A stretch of DNA of 64,000 nt from Melioribacteraceae bacterium. Its GTDB lineage: Bacteria > Bacteroidota > Ignavibacteria > Ignavibacteriales > Melioribacteraceae. Position numbers and translations under genes: made by a program. The first letter of the stretch is position 1. Each line of letters begins with the position of its first letter. Below are positions 17,695 to 26,019 of the stretch, in pieces. The notes beneath the pieces were generated by a model. The model did not search any database and had not been told where the DNA came from. It worked only from the letters and a program-made list of their open reading frames with translations. The stretch lies in contig CP129490.1 in NCBI GenBank assembly GCA_030584085.1, forward strand, positions 372,001-436,000, read 5' to 3'.

Positions 17695-18918
17695 ATGGAG
17701 CATTTTTCTTTTCTACTTGGTTCTGGCTTTTCTATTCCTTTCGGCTATTATTCAACTCCTGAACTTAATAATATATTATGTTCAGTTAAGAAGAATGATA
17801 TTCAAGTTCATACAAGCGGTAACGCAAGATTCTTATTTGGTGAAGAAGATCCCAACGGATGGTTTACAAGAACTAGAGAAAAACGCTTTGTCGAGGAATT
17901 CTTAAACTTTTACAATACTGAAATTATCCCCAACCAAAACTTTCATTATGAAAAATTCTTTGATTACTATTCCGAATTAAGAAGAAGTGAAGGTGATCTC
18001 GAAAAATTTAATGAATTTGTAAGTAAGTTCAATGAACAAGAAGAATTTAAGTACGATGGCCAACAATTACTTTTTGAATTCAATGAAATATTTCAACAAT
18101 TATTGGCACAACTATTAACCAAATGGGTTGAATCTGTCTCTTATGTTGAACCATACCATTCACAATATAAAAATTTCTTTTATTTATTAAAGAATATTTC
18201 AGACGAATTCAAAATCCATATTCATACTCTGAACCACGATTTGTTGATGGAGCAATTTTCTCATAGTGATGTAATTGGTAATAATTTTTCAGACGGTTTT
18301 GAAGAATTAGGCTCTCCATATTATGGTAAATATTCACTCGAAACACCAGTTCGTGAATTAGATGAAGTTATTCGAAAAGTTTTTACATATACCGTACGCT
18401 TAAGAAGATTTACTAATGAATATTCGAATAAGTTTTGTCTTTATAAGCTTCACGGTAGCATAGACAATTTTGCATATCATATTGGAGATGATGAATTTGA
18501 AACCATAAAACTTTTACGTGGAGTTAATCCATTCGAATTATTACACGAATCGACTAAAGATGGAAAAATAGTATATGAATCGTCAATGATAAATCTATAC
18601 CCTGAATTTCTTTCCGGTACCTTAGAAAAAACAAGATTCTATAAACAAAAAAGATATTTTAAACCAATTTTTCATCATTTCGAGAACAATCTAAAAAATT
18701 CAGATTACCTAATTATTATTGGTTATGGATGTGGTGATGAAGAAATCAACAAAATTATCATTGAACATTTCTTATCTAAGAATAATTCAAAAATCATTAT
18801 GATTGGTAAGTCTAAACCAGAATGTACCATCACAAGTCATGAACGAGTAAAATACTATGATAAAGGTATAGAAGGATTGAAAATAGATGAAATTAAGTCT
18901 TTCTTCGGCATTGATTGA
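17695..18918 (+). CDS. SIR2-like (predicted NADase) defence protein
   Basis: This 407-residue protein starts directly with a Rossmann loop (FLLGSGFSIPFG, residues 6-17). It has TLNHDLL (Asn180, Asp182), YKLHGSID (His253) and IIGYGCGDEEINK near 341-353, the order found in SIR2-like domains of antiphage proteins. Asn and His at these positions are those used by bacterial SIR2 NADases, so NAD+ depletion on infection is the likely role. No second effector or sensor domain follows, although the long helical insert (about 60-170) could sense a trigger. It stands alone on the plus strand, just after the methyltransferase remnants. Confidence 0.85.
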   Translation: MEHFSFLLGSGFSIPFGYYSTPELNNILCSVKKNDIQVHTSGNARFLFGEEDPNGWFTRTREKRFVEEFLNFYNTEIIPNQNFHYEKFFDYYSELRRSEGDLEKFNEFVSKFNEQEEFKYDGQQLLFEFNEIFQQLLAQLLTKWVESVSYVEPYHSQYKNFFYLLKNISDEFKIHIHTLNHDLLMEQFSHSDVIGNNFSDGFEELGSPYYGKYSLETPVRELDEVIRKVFTYTVRLRRFTNEYSNKFCLYKLHGSIDNFAYHIGDDEFETIKLLRGVNPFELLHESTKDGKIVYESSMINLYPEFLSGTLEKTRFYKQKRYFKPIFHHFENNLKNSDYLIIIGYGCGDEEINKIIIEHFLSKNNSKIIMIGKSKPECTITSHERVKYYDKGIEGLKIDEIKSFFGID

Positions 18919-19103
18919 AAATACTTTTATGCATGAAAAAACACATAATCTTCTATTATGAATCAGTTAAGTAAAGAAAATACTACTCTAACTTTTATGG
19001 TGGTGCTATAGTTGGTGTTTCCAAAAACAAAAAGCGATATACCTAATCCCCTAAAATTATGAACAAAGGATAGAATTTCATTAAATTATAGTAGTGATTT
19101 ATT

Positions 19104-19775
19104 ATGATGAAAACTTATAACCTATACTGTGATGAAAGTACTCACATAGAACATGACGAGCATCCGTACATGTTATTATCCTATGTTTCAATTCCATACC
19201 ACCAACTTAAAATTCATAAAGAATATCTAAAGGATCTTAAAGAAAGACATAATTTTTATTCGGAAATAAAGTGGTCAAAAGTTTCCCATTCCAAGCAAGA
19301 ATTTTATTTAGAACTTGTTGATTACTTTTTCTCAACAGATATTCTCTTTCGTGCAGTGGTTGTCGAAAAAAATAAAATCCGCAACCATGCCTTTGACCAA
19401 GATTATAACACCTTCTATTATAAAATGTACTATCAACTTATCCATCATAAAATTGATATGTCGGCAAACTATAATATTTACCTAGATATAAAAGATGATC
19501 TAAGTAGGTTGAAAATTAGAAAACTCAAAGAAATTCTAAATTATAATTATGGTGTTATTAGAAATTTACAATCAATACATTCTAAAGAATCTATCTTTAT
19601 GCAATTAACCGATTTTCTCATGGGCGCAGTTAATTATCGTCTTCGCGGTTTGTCGAAAGTAACAACTAAAATTCACATTATCGAAAAGATTGAAAAAGAA
19701 TGTGGTCATTCTTTATGCATACCAACGTTACCAAGTGAACAAAAGTTTAACTTATTTTTTATCGATCTAAAGTAA
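19104..19775 (+). CDS. DUF3800 RNase H-fold protein (second copy type)
   Basis: This 223-residue protein has NLYCDES near the N-terminus and SIFMQLTDFLMGAVNYR near residue 172, both standard DUF3800 motifs with the expected Asp/Glu residues. It is shorter than the DUF3800 protein at 16490 and only distantly alike, so it is not a recent duplicate. ATG codons at 19104 and 19107 are both possible starts. The next gene begins 1 bp after its stop, suggesting a two-gene unit with the BECR-like protein. Confidence 0.82.
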   Translation: MMKTYNLYCDESTHIEHDEHPYMLLSYVSIPYHQLKIHKEYLKDLKERHNFYSEIKWSKVSHSKQEFYLELVDYFFSTDILFRAVVVEKNKIRNHAFDQDYNTFYYKMYYQLIHHKIDMSANYNIYLDIKDDLSRLKIRKLKEILNYNYGVIRNLQSIHSKESIFMQLTDFLMGAVNYRLRGLSKVTTKIHIIEKIEKECGHSLCIPTLPSEQKFNLFFIDLK

Positions 19776-19776
19776 A

Positions 19777-20274
19777 ATGCCGTTAAATCTCCTTAAAGTA
19801 TATAATCAACTCTTAGAGATAGATCACCTATCTGAAATAGATCGAACAGCTTCACTCAAAGGTATCTTTAATAGAGATATTCGTAATAACACTTCCTTCA
19901 AATTTCGCGAGAAACAAATTAATCCTATCAGTGTTGAAACGGATGCAATGGATATTCTTTTTAAACATCTTACTACTGTAAAAATAAATAACAATAGTGC
20001 TGAAAGAACATTTGAACCTGATCGTTCAAAAAGGTTACACTGGATTAAACACCATATTGAAGAAAACAAAACTGAAAGGATGTTGATTTTTAGCGTTGAG
20101 GACCCGGAAGGAGTTCGTACTTATATATTCGATGAAGATGAAAATTATGTAATAATTCTTGAGCCTTATCGGAATGAATCCGAATACTACTTACTCACCG
20201 CCTATTACTTAAATACACGAAACAGAAAAAAGATAAGAAATAAATATAAACGTAAGTTAGAAACTCTTATTTAA
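19777..20274 (+). CDS. Putative BECR-fold (PBECR-like) RNase
   Basis: The protein is 165 residues long. Its second half (RLHWIKHHIEENKTERMLIF, then YVIILEPYRNESEYYLLTAYYL, then a basic tail KKIRNKYKRKL) resembles phage-type Barnase-EndoU-ColicinE5/D-RelE nuclease domains. These show an early W-I-x-x-x-I-E helix and a late 'Y-x-x-T-A-Y' strand. The His and basic residues could form an RNA-cleaving site. It is coupled to the DUF3800 gene and followed by a strong terminator. The assignment is from remembered family pattern, not a search. Confidence 0.5.
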   Translation: MPLNLLKVYNQLLEIDHLSEIDRTASLKGIFNRDIRNNTSFKFREKQINPISVETDAMDILFKHLTTVKINNNSAERTFEPDRSKRLHWIKHHIEENKTERMLIFSVEDPEGVRTYIFDEDENYVIILEPYRNESEYYLLTAYYLNTRNRKKIRNKYKRKLETLI

Positions 20275-20280
20275 AGCAAA

Positions 20281-20308
20281 AAACGCTAATCATCTTGGAT
20301 TAGCGTTT
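20281..20308. terminator. Rho-independent-type hairpin after the DUF3800/BECR pair
   Basis: AAACGCTAATC and GATTAGCGTTT form a perfect 11-bp stem with a 6-nt loop, with a T-rich end on the plus strand and an A-run before it. It can serve the plus-strand genes and possibly both strands. Confidence 0.8.
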
Positions 20309-20531
20309 TCCGATCTCAATCTTCCTAATGGTAAGCTGAGCAATTTTGTACTGAAAAATGTGAATTATTAAACCCAAAGTCAAATTATCTTTCTTACACC
20401 ATATTATCGAAATTATTTCAGCATGGTTTATATCAAAATTTGAGGCTTTTTGTCGTATTCCTCAACTTTAATTTACTGTTCAGTTGATGTTATATAACTC
20501 TGTGTCTTTGCTGTTTGTCTATTCAAATAAA

Positions 20532-20593
20532 AAACCCCGCTTGCTCTACTTTTATACCTGACGCCGGACGTCAAGCTTCAAACAAGCCGGGTT
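20532..20593 (-). terminator. Terminator of the TIR cassette
   Basis: AACCCCGCTTG and CAAGCCGGGTT pair with one mismatch around a smaller inner palindrome (TGACGCCGGACGTCA). The minus-strand side ends in a T-run (AAAAAA on the plus strand at about 20529-20534). It is correctly placed to end the minus-strand cassette starting with the TIR gene. Confidence 0.65.
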
Positions 20594-20618
20594 ATAAATA
20601 TTACTAGAAGATACCAAT

Positions 20619-21575
20619 TTATTGTTCTTGAAGTACACTAATAAAAATACTCCAATAATATTCTGCAGCACCTTCTTGTGTATACGTTTCCGTTTGTTGT
20701 CTACCAAACATTTGCATTCCAAGTGGTTTCAATTGCAGTGTATATCCATCTTCTACAATTCTCATTGTTTCATTATAGCTCTTCCTATTAACTTCTGCGG
20801 CATTAGAATATGCTATTTCTTGTGACCTAAAACTACTTTCGCCATAATAAATTGAACATTGTGCAACACGTTCACCGTTATCATATATAAAAGCAGAAAA
20901 ACTTGTCGCACTAACTCTTTTTAATTTTGTTTTTATTTGTGTATTTCTCTTTCTTAATTCTTCCAGCGAACCTTCAAAATAACGTAAGATATACTCATAA
21001 CTATTTTCAATAAACTCATCTTTTTCTTGATCATCAAATTTCTTTTTAATTCTTAGATTGCTCGATCGTTCTTTTGGAGTATTACCAATCTTCGTTTGAG
21101 AATCATCTTTAGTTTTTATCATACTATCATTTTTCTCAGTCATTGATTCTGCTGCCTCTCGAACATCCTTTGCAATAATTGAGAATGCTTCATGTTGATT
21201 AGCAAACATTGAAACGGGTTTACCATCAGTGGGTGTTGCTCTAAGATTACCGAATGGTGCAGAATGCCAGTCACAAGGATGTAATATTACCGGTATTACT
21301 TTTGCGTCTCCTTCATTGTGTTTTTCTACTGCCCGCATCATTTCTTTTTCATAGCAGTAATCGGATGCTAAAAAATGAGCACTTATTAAAAGTAGTATTA
21401 TGTTTGCTGTTTCTAACTCAGTACTAATAGTTTTATCCAATTCACTGCCGGCAATAATTCTTCTATCGTGCCAAGATGAAATAACTCCTTGTCGTTTCAG
21501 TAAAGCTAAATGAGTTTCTAATTCATTCCTTAATTCTTCATCTTTGTGCGAGTATGAAAAAAATAGTTTTGCCAT
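20619..21575 (-). CDS. TIR-domain effector protein
   Basis: This 318-residue protein has an N-terminal TIR domain (about 1-150): KLFFSYSHKDEELRNEL, ISSWHDRRIIAGSELD, and NIILLLISAHFLASDYCYEKEM, where Glu78 is the likely catalytic Glu. Bacterial TIR domains cleave NAD+ or make signalling nucleotides during phage defence. Residues about 180-318 form a separate alpha/beta domain (SAFIYDNGERVAQCSIYYG) that could sense or oligomerise. It is the last of four coupled minus-strand genes, 4 bp after the 102-aa protein, with a PIN nuclease and an XRE-ImmA regulator upstream. Confidence 0.88.
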   Translation of the reverse strand: MAKLFFSYSHKDEELRNELETHLALLKRQGVISSWHDRRIIAGSELDKTISTELETANIILLLISAHFLASDYCYEKEMMRAVEKHNEGDAKVIPVILHPCDWHSAPFGNLRATPTDGKPVSMFANQHEAFSIIAKDVREAAESMTEKNDSMIKTKDDSQTKIGNTPKERSSNLRIKKKFDDQEKDEFIENSYEYILRYFEGSLEELRKRNTQIKTKLKRVSATSFSAFIYDNGERVAQCSIYYGESSFRSQEIAYSNAAEVNRKSYNETMRIVEDGYTLQLKPLGMQMFGRQQTETYTQEGAAEYYWSIFISVLQEQ

Positions 21576-21579
21576 AGTA

Positions 21580-21888
21580 TTAGTCTAATATTCTCTTAAG
21601 TTGTTTCAAAAATGCTACTACATTACCGCCGGTAAAATTAGTGCTGTTTAGTTTGTTTCTGACCCACAAATCCCATATTTCTTTTTCTTTACCTTCTAGC
21701 TTTTTCCCTCTCCCAATGCCTTCACAATTTATTGTCGCTAATCCGAATTCAAGTTCACCGCTTTGTATGGAAACTCTTACACAAACATTATTCCCTTCAG
21801 CTCGCTGTCTGTTAATTTGTTGATTAATTCCATTTTCATCAATTACATTTGGCTCACTTTCTACACCGCCTATACGTACTTTAAACAT
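21580..21888 (-). CDS. 102-aa conserved-looking protein between PIN and TIR genes
   Basis: I do not recognise a named family. The protein has a short N-terminal beta part, then GLATINCEGIGRG and a C-terminal helical part, EIWDLWVRNKLN ... FTGGNVVAFLKQLKR. It has no signal or membrane segment. It overlaps the PIN gene by 8 bp and is 4 bp from the TIR gene. This places it between nuclease and effector, where an adaptor, sensor or inhibitor of the TIR protein would fit. That role is inference from position only. Confidence 0.6.
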   Translation of the reverse strand: MFKVRIGGVESEPNVIDENGINQQINRQRAEGNNVCVRVSIQSGELEFGLATINCEGIGRGKKLEGKEKEIWDLWVRNKLNSTNFTGGNVVAFLKQLKRILD

Positions 21889-22387
21889 TTTTGCTCCATT
21901 TTTTAATTCTTTTTTCGCATTCCTTTTTCGGTAACCTGCTGTTTATCTCTAAAAGCTTCTCCATCTTTTCAACAAGAATCTTCCGGCTGTAAATATTATG
22001 TTCGTCTAATAAATCGAAGACCCATATAATGCCCCTTACTTCAAGTTTCTTTTTCTCAGCAAATTTCCTTAAACCTCCATCACCACTTAATAATATCGCC
22101 TTTTCATTCTTAGCATAATAATAAACCGAAGTATCGGTAAATGATAATTTTGTTACCTCGTTAAATATCTGTTCAATCTCTAGCATCTCTTCCGCTGAAG
22201 ATTCAATGATATTAATTTTCTTTTGAAGTGCAGCCTGCAAAATCACTGCTTGTTTTACTTCATCTAATTCTACATTAACAACAAAATCCGTTGTTTTTAT
22301 TTTTAATGGCAGTTGAAACAATCCTTCGAAAATTTCGAGCTCTATCAAATCAATAAATATATTCGTATCACTTATTACTGTCTTCAT
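21881..22387 (-). CDS. PIN-domain ribonuclease
   Basis: This 168-residue PIN protein starts MKTVISDTNIFIDLIELEIF, with the first acidic residue (Asp7). It keeps further acidic positions in KTTDFVVNVELDEVK, SFTDTSVYYYA and LLSGDGGLRKFA, which together form the Mg2+-dependent RNase site. The start overlaps the XRE-ImmA gene stop by ATGA and its end overlaps the 102-aa gene by 8 bp. Pairs of XRE-ImmA/IrrE proteases with PIN-domain proteins behave as toxin-antitoxin-like units. Here the pair is extended to a TIR effector. Confidence 0.85.
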   Translation of the reverse strand: MKTVISDTNIFIDLIELEIFEGLFQLPLKIKTTDFVVNVELDEVKQAVILQAALQKKINIIESSAEEMLEIEQIFNEVTKLSFTDTSVYYYAKNEKAILLSGDGGLRKFAEKKKLEVRGIIWVFDLLDEHNIYSRKILVEKMEKLLEINSRLPKKECEKRIKKWSKNV

Positions 22388-23427
22388 ATTACGTATCGAA
22401 CACTCTTTTCAAGATCACTGATTGAAGTATTTAATAAACTTGCCGCTTTACCGAGTGATATTATTTCTTCAGCTAACGCTCGTAGTACTAAGTTTTTGAA
22501 CTTTTCCGGTTTCTCCTCTATCTTAAATTCTCCGGGTTCATTTTGACGCCATTTGTTTTTATTTACGATTATATTGAACCTGGTATAAGCAGAATCAGTT
22601 ATAATTTTTAAATACTGTAACCGCTTTGCTATTGCCTGAATCGATATTCCGTATTCTTCCTTCATCGATATCAATTCACTAAAAGCAATTTTGCTTCTAT
22701 GTTTTCCGCCTAATTCTATATAGATTTTCTCTTTAGGTAATAAGAAGGCACCGGCAAATTGATGACATAGTTTTTCTTTTTTCTTAATATCTTTTATTTC
22801 ACTTAAATTTAAGAGAATATGTCCGAGTTCGTGCGCAATAGTAAATCTTATTCGTACATTATCCTTTATTCTTTCGTTATAAATAATTATCGGTTTACCG
22901 TTAGCGAAATTAGTCAACCCGTCAAAATTATCATCGGCGTCAACACCTATTATCATAATACCGTAAGTCTCAAGGGTCTCAATCAATTTTATTATTGCAT
23001 CAGTCCCTAACTTCCATTTCTTTCTAAGTTCTAGAGTAGCTTTTTCAACATCATTTCCATCTTTTATCTCTAGCCCTTTTAGTGGATTTTCCCAATCCTT
23101 TCCAAACTCTAATAAATCTTCAATCTCCAGATATCTTTCGGCAACATAGCGTGCTTTTTCCTCAATAATTCCTTTCGCCTTTTCTCCCATTTTCGCTTTC
23201 TTTCTATACTCGAAAGCTCCAAATTCTATTTCATCTCTTCTGAGGAAATATTCCGGTCTTACCCCTAAAACTTTTGCAAGTCGCAATAAGGTTTTGCTGT
23301 CCGGTTGTCTTTTCCCGGTTTCGTAATAACTGATTGCTTGCTTAGTGAATTCACCCGCTTTTTGAGCAAGTTCCTCTAAGGACAAGCCAGCCATTTTTCT
23401 TGCTGCTTTTAATCTTTCTCCATTCAT
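22384..23427 (-). CDS. XRE-family HTH regulator fused to ImmA/IrrE metallopeptidase
   Basis: The protein is about 347 residues from the chosen start. Residues 1-65 are a lambda-repressor-type HTH (RLKAARKMAGLSLEELAQKAG ... QAISYYETGKRQPD). The middle carries the zinc peptidase motif AHELGH (H-E-x-x-H) with FAGAFLLPKE downstream, as in ImmA/IrrE. The frame is open to 23478, but the ATG at 23427 (MNGERLK) places the HTH at the N-terminus as in the family and follows a purine-rich AGAAAGAA. It likely represses its own operon and relieves repression by proteolysis under stress. An inverted repeat at 23450-23487 is a candidate operator. Confidence 0.88.
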   Translation of the reverse strand: MNGERLKAARKMAGLSLEELAQKAGEFTKQAISYYETGKRQPDSKTLLRLAKVLGVRPEYFLRRDEIEFGAFEYRKKAKMGEKAKGIIEEKARYVAERYLEIEDLLEFGKDWENPLKGLEIKDGNDVEKATLELRKKWKLGTDAIIKLIETLETYGIMIIGVDADDNFDGLTNFANGKPIIIYNERIKDNVRIRFTIAHELGHILLNLSEIKDIKKKEKLCHQFAGAFLLPKEKIYIELGGKHRSKIAFSELISMKEEYGISIQAIAKRLQYLKIITDSAYTRFNIIVNKNKWRQNEPGEFKIEEKPEKFKNLVLRALAEEIISLGKAASLLNTSISDLEKSVRYVI

Positions 23428-23449
23428 AATATTTCTTTCTTTTTTGTAC

Positions 23450-23487
23450 TGTTGACAAATTAACACTATTTTAGACAATCGTCAACA
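23450..23487. promoter_or_regulatory. Candidate operator/promoter of the XRE-ImmA cassette
   Basis: TGTTGAC and GTCAACA form a perfect inverted repeat separated by 24 bp, 22 bp upstream of the regulator start. The distal arm, read on the minus strand, gives TGTTGACG, which contains a -35-like TTGACG. Binding by the HTH protein is inferred. Confidence 0.5.
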
Positions 23488-24400
23488 CCCACGAGTTCCA
23501 TTTTTCACTAATGTTTTGTGTCCTTTAATTATTGCACATCTATTGCACAATAATTGCATATTAAAGCACAAAATCAGCGCAAGAATAGCCCGAATTGGCC
23601 GCCAATTGTCTGATAAATGGCCGTTATGGCGGTTAAATGGCGGATAAACCTATTGGCTCAGTCTACTCACAAAGGAATCCTAATTGGTTCATTTGCATCA
23701 TAATTGTATCATTTCTAAAAAACCATACAAACGAATCAGCCATAATCGTTGGCGTTCTTGGTGATTATTATCTGTCCTATGTGTCCTTTATGTCCTTGCA
23801 GACACTTTATTAATAACCCTTGAAGGAAAACCAGAAAAACCAAAAATCAGAAAAACTTTATGTGTTAAGCAACAAAGCACGTGAAGGTCTCAGCTCATCG
23901 TAAAATGGGACAGCCAGTATTACATAATCCTACATTATGTGCAAGTCTTTGAGTAGTCCCAACGGAACATTTGTAGTTCTACCGAAGCACATAATGTTGG
24001 TTTATATAAACTCGGCACAACAACACTAATCACCTCACCCTTTCGCTTCACTGCAGCGGGTTAAAAAGCATCTGCCCGCTTCCGTTCCGCTTTTATGTGT
24101 TTTGGCGGGCGTGGTGACCGCTCATTCCGCAAGAGTTTCCAAATACAAAACACTTGCTCACATTCGCCTGCTCGCCCGCCAGATTCGTTTTTCTCTTTAT
24201 TAGTATGGACACTTTGGACACAATTTCTATTTCTTTTTAATCGCAATTTGAAACCACATAAATTTTCGTCCAAAACGTCCAATCTCTAATTCGCTCCTAT
24301 TTTTATCTTCAAGTCAAACAAAGACAAATCAAACATAAACATCGATTGTTGTTTAAAATTATCTCAACTCATAAATTCAAAAAAAGAAATTGAGTTGATT
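23488..24400. other. Gene-free stretch with short repeats
   Basis: I see no convincing gene here. It holds clustered short repeats: ATTGCAC units at about 23535-23580, GGC/GCC-type units at about 23598-23645 (GGCCGCCAATT, ATGGCCGTTATGGCGG), and a long-range inverted repeat, ACATTATGTGC (23932-23942) with GCACATAATGT (23987-23997). Two overlapping opposite-strand frames at 24061-24289 look random. The stretch separates the TIR cassette from the nuclease gene. Confidence 0.6.
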
Positions 24401-24949
24401 ATGTTTATCACACATACAAATAAATATCTCCATCTTTCAAAACTAATATCATCTTTTTCGCGTATCGGAATACTTATTTCACTTCTTCTTTTTATTTCCG
24501 GTTCTATTCATTGTCAATACAAAATGTACTATCCCTACGGCTACACAATCAAAGCTAAAGTAGCTCGCGTGATTGACGGTGATACTTTCGTTCTTTCAGA
24601 TTCTCAGCGTGTAAGGATGCTGGGGATAGACACACCTGAATTAGCAAGAAATAGTAAACCGGCTGAACTATACTCTGATTCTGCTAAGGTCCTTACCAAA
24701 CAACTTATTGACGGAAAAATTATCAAACTCACTTTCGATGGTAAATCGTTCGATATTTTTGGTAGAGTCTTAGCATACGTTTGGCTCACAAACAAAGCGG
24801 GTAAAGACTCCATCTTTGTTCAAGCAGAATTACTCAAAAAAGGATATGCTCGCATTCGATACTATCCAAAAGGGAAGAGGTATTACGAAATATTCTACAA
24901 TCTTCGCCGTACCGCAATGAAAAAAAATCTAGGTATTTGGTCCAAGTAA
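24401..24949 (+). CDS. Exported thermonuclease (SNase-like)
   Basis: The protein has about 182 residues, with an N-terminal hydrophobic export signal (IGILISLLLFISGSIHC). The Staphylococcal nuclease fold follows: VIDGDTFVL, VRMLGIDTPE (the catalytic Arg and Glu), FGRVLAYVWL (second catalytic Arg) and LLKKGYARI. It would cut extracellular or periplasmic DNA/RNA in a Ca2+-dependent way. A TTG at 24395 could also start translation, but ATG at 24401 is preferred. The next small gene begins 3 bp after its stop. The G+C-poor surroundings and neighbouring small ORFs suggest accessory DNA. Confidence 0.88.
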   Translation: MFITHTNKYLHLSKLISSFSRIGILISLLLFISGSIHCQYKMYYPYGYTIKAKVARVIDGDTFVLSDSQRVRMLGIDTPELARNSKPAELYSDSAKVLTKQLIDGKIIKLTFDGKSFDIFGRVLAYVWLTNKAGKDSIFVQAELLKKGYARIRYYPKGKRYYEIFYNLRRTAMKKNLGIWSK

Positions 24950-24952
24950 TAC

Positions 24953-25210
24953 ATGCAGTTGGAAAAATTAAATATTGATCATCTTTTAACCGATAACAAA
25001 TTCAAAGAATTCTATTCTCTTGGATTAATAGATGAAATCGCCCTACGCAATCTTCAAATAAAAAACGATTACAACCAACTTCGTAAATCACATTCGATGA
25101 TTGAATCCATTTCACAATTATCTCAAAAATATTTCCTCTCATTCGATTCCATCAACTCAATTCTATTTCGTGAAAGAAACAAAAAACCAGTACTCGATCT
25201 TACTTTCTAA
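24953..25210 (+). CDS. Small putative HTH protein coupled to SNase gene
   Basis: This 85-residue protein has an N-terminal part ending GLIDEIALRNLQIKNDYNQLRK. A C-terminal segment, ISQLSQKYFLSFDSINSILFRER, has the spacing of a helix-turn-helix used in small mobile-element proteins (sequence pattern Q-L-S-x-x-Y-x-L-S-x-x-x-I-x-x-I-L). I do not recognise a named family. It lies 3 bp behind the nuclease gene, so co-expression is likely. Confidence 0.6.
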   Translation: MQLEKLNIDHLLTDNKFKEFYSLGLIDEIALRNLQIKNDYNQLRKSHSMIESISQLSQKYFLSFDSINSILFRERNKKPVLDLTF

Positions 25211-25335
25211 ATAGTATCTGTATAGTATGTAAATAGTCTTAGCATACGATCACACTGTAATCATTCCTACAGTTACATTTTTTCTCTATCTCAATACTTT
25301 TCATTCGTCATTAACTAAAGAAAGGAGAAAATAAA

Positions 25336-26019
25336 ATGGCACGTTTAACTGGTAGTGTACTCGGTAACTTAAGAGGTAAACTCGGAAACCTCTCAGCAAG
25401 AACTGTAGAAGGAAAAACAATTCTTTCGGCAAGACCTTCATCTTTTAGTGTGAGTCAAACTCCCGAATCTATTGAAGCTAGAAAACGCTTCGGTATAACC
25501 GGCAACTTCTCAAAATTCCTTATGGAGAATCCCGATCTTGTTTCTATTTGGACAAAGGTGAAGTTCACTGGCATGAGTGTTTTTAACACAATCTTCAAAA
25601 GCAATTACCCTTATACTTCTCCGGATAGACCAACTGAGGACAATATTATCACTCCTGGTGGTTTCGGTCTTCCTGTAACAACCGCAACACTTGCATCAGA
25701 TAATCTAACCTTAGAACTTGGTGCGTTGGATTCAGTTGCAATATTCTCTCCCGAAGAAGTGGATTTATCAATTGCTGCAGTTGTTGTTTACCACAACCCA
25801 ATAAACCCGGAAGATAATCCGTACAGAGTAATCAAACTCTCCAAAGCAGAATCCGGCTTCGATTTCTCAGCAGTTTACAACGGTATTCTTCCACTTGACG
25901 TAGTACAGCAAAGCATTGCTGCAAAATATCAAGATAGCATTCTTTATTTAGCTGTTGCTTCCAAATCGGCTGAAGGCAAAGTAGTTCAATACTCAGCTAC
26001 TTACACCAACCAGTCTTAA
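25336..26019 (+). CDS. DUF6266-like protein
   Basis: This 227-residue protein starts MARLTGSVLGNLRGKLGNLS and continues with ARTVEGKTILSARPSSF. That opening (G-x-L-R-G-K-x-G-N, then a basic 'R-P' turn) resembles the DUF6266 family of Bacteroidota, small proteins of unknown role often near mobile DNA. The C-terminal part is beta-rich (SILYLAVASKSAEGKVVQYSATY) and could be an immunoglobulin-like or structural domain. A strong AAAGGAG ribosome site precedes the ATG. No signal peptide is seen, so it is probably cytoplasmic or particle-associated. The function is not known. Confidence 0.6.
   Translation: MARLTGSVLGNLRGKLGNLSARTVEGKTILSARPSSFSVSQTPESIEARKRFGITGNFSKFLMENPDLVSIWTKVKFTGMSVFNTIFKSNYPYTSPDRPTEDNIITPGGFGLPVTTATLASDNLTLELGALDSVAIFSPEEVDLSIAAVVVYHNPINPEDNPYRVIKLSKAESGFDFSAVYNGILPLDVVQQSIAAKYQDSILYLAVASKSAEGKVVQYSATYTNQS

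Noticed and set aside
23932-23997. Inverted repeat ACATTATGTGC/GCACATAATGT considered as an integron attC site
   Set aside because: The ends lack the required RYYYAAC and GTTRRRY boxes and no integron integrase is present in the window.
24061-24289. Two overlapping opposite-strand frames of 64-73 codons
   Set aside because: Low-complexity composition, mutual overlap, no ribosome site and no recognisable family; more likely repeat-derived noncoding DNA.
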